From positions 1-5,169 of the forward strand of contig JADGNM010000214.1 in the NCBI GenBank assembly GCA_017883485.1: a stretch of DNA of 5,169 bases, given 5' to 3'. Below, in pieces: positions 5,143 to 5,169 of the stretch. Source of the stretch: Methanosarcina sp. (lineage in GTDB: Archaea; Halobacteriota; Methanosarcinia; Methanosarcinales; Methanosarcinaceae). Position 1 is the first letter of the stretch. Each line of letters starts with the position of its first letter. Position numbers and translations under genes: made by a program. The notes under the pieces were generated by a model, which saw nothing but the letters and a program-made list of their open reading frames with translations, was not told the DNA's origin and made no database searches.

Positions 5143-5169
5143 CAGATACACTGTGACACTTACCGAAGA
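5138..5169 (+). CDS. IS630-family transposase, N-terminal fragment (partial)
   Basis: Only ten full codons are present, reading MNRYTVTLTE before the window ends. This matches the usual opening of IS630-family transposases, which start with a pattern like M-x-[KR]-Y-x-V-x-L-[ST]-x-[DE]-E and lead into a helix-turn-helix domain; the pattern is from memory. The distance of about 60 bases to the proposed element end is normal for such elements. Whether the gene is intact cannot be judged from this fragment. Confidence 0.45.
   Translation, partial: MNRYTVTLTE

Larger units (their letters stand above)
5074..5169 (+). mobile_element. left end of a probable IS630-family insertion sequence (cut by window edge)
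   Basis: The sequence from TA (5074-5075) reads TAGTGTCGCGTCAATG and is followed about 60 bases later by a transposase-like start. IS630 elements insert at TA and carry short terminal inverted repeats, and this looks like such an end. The other end and the target duplication lie outside the window, so the boundary is inferred. The insertion lies about 320 bases upstream of the reductase start, on the far side of its promoter. Confidence 0.45.

Noticed and set aside
1..5169. CRISPR array, toxin-antitoxin or phage-defence system
   Set aside because: No regularly spaced direct repeats and no nuclease, toxin or defence domains are present in the complete genes.

Overview
The window looks like chromosomal DNA of a methanogenic archaeon, most likely Methanosarcina or a close relative. 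This rests on three things seen here. There is an archaeal-type DRG GTPase of the expected length and domain order. AT-rich intergenic regions carry TATA boxes at archaeal spacing, with no convincing bacterial -35/-10 promoters. The coding sequence is of moderate G+C with mixed codon use. The genus is inferred from general similarity, not from a search.

Layout, left to right. Positions 1-298 have no gene I can support, but hold a strong GC-rich composite hairpin (38-86) and a candidate promoter for the first gene. Positions 299-2416 (+) encode a 705-residue two-domain protein: an N-terminal SAM-dependent methyltransferase fused to a C-terminal ATP-grasp ligase of the D-Ala-D-Ala ligase type. 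A short convergent spacer with T-rich terminator signals follows. Positions 2501-3595 (-) encode a complete DRG/OBG-type GTPase with a TGS domain. Positions 3596-4041 are a long leader and intergenic stretch containing a hairpin, a TATA box and a 22-codon upstream ORF whose stop overlaps the GTPase start. Positions 4042-4752 (-) encode a classical short-chain dehydrogenase/reductase. Positions 4753-5073 are its promoter region, with two doubtful micro-ORFs. From about 5074 to the right edge there appears to be the left end of an IS630-family insertion sequence, with the first codons of its transposase cut by the window.

The three complete genes do not form an operon: the first converges on the second, and the second and third share a strand but are about 450 bases apart. 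The GTPase is a housekeeping, ribosome-associated type. The reductase has an intact active site but no assignable substrate. The most unusual gene is the methyltransferase-ligase fusion. Methanosarcina makes no peptidoglycan, and the ligase keeps its ATP and metal residues while its amino-acid-binding positions differ from true D-Ala-D-Ala ligases. It probably joins and methylates some other small carboxylate or peptide. This is the best candidate here for undescribed biochemistry.
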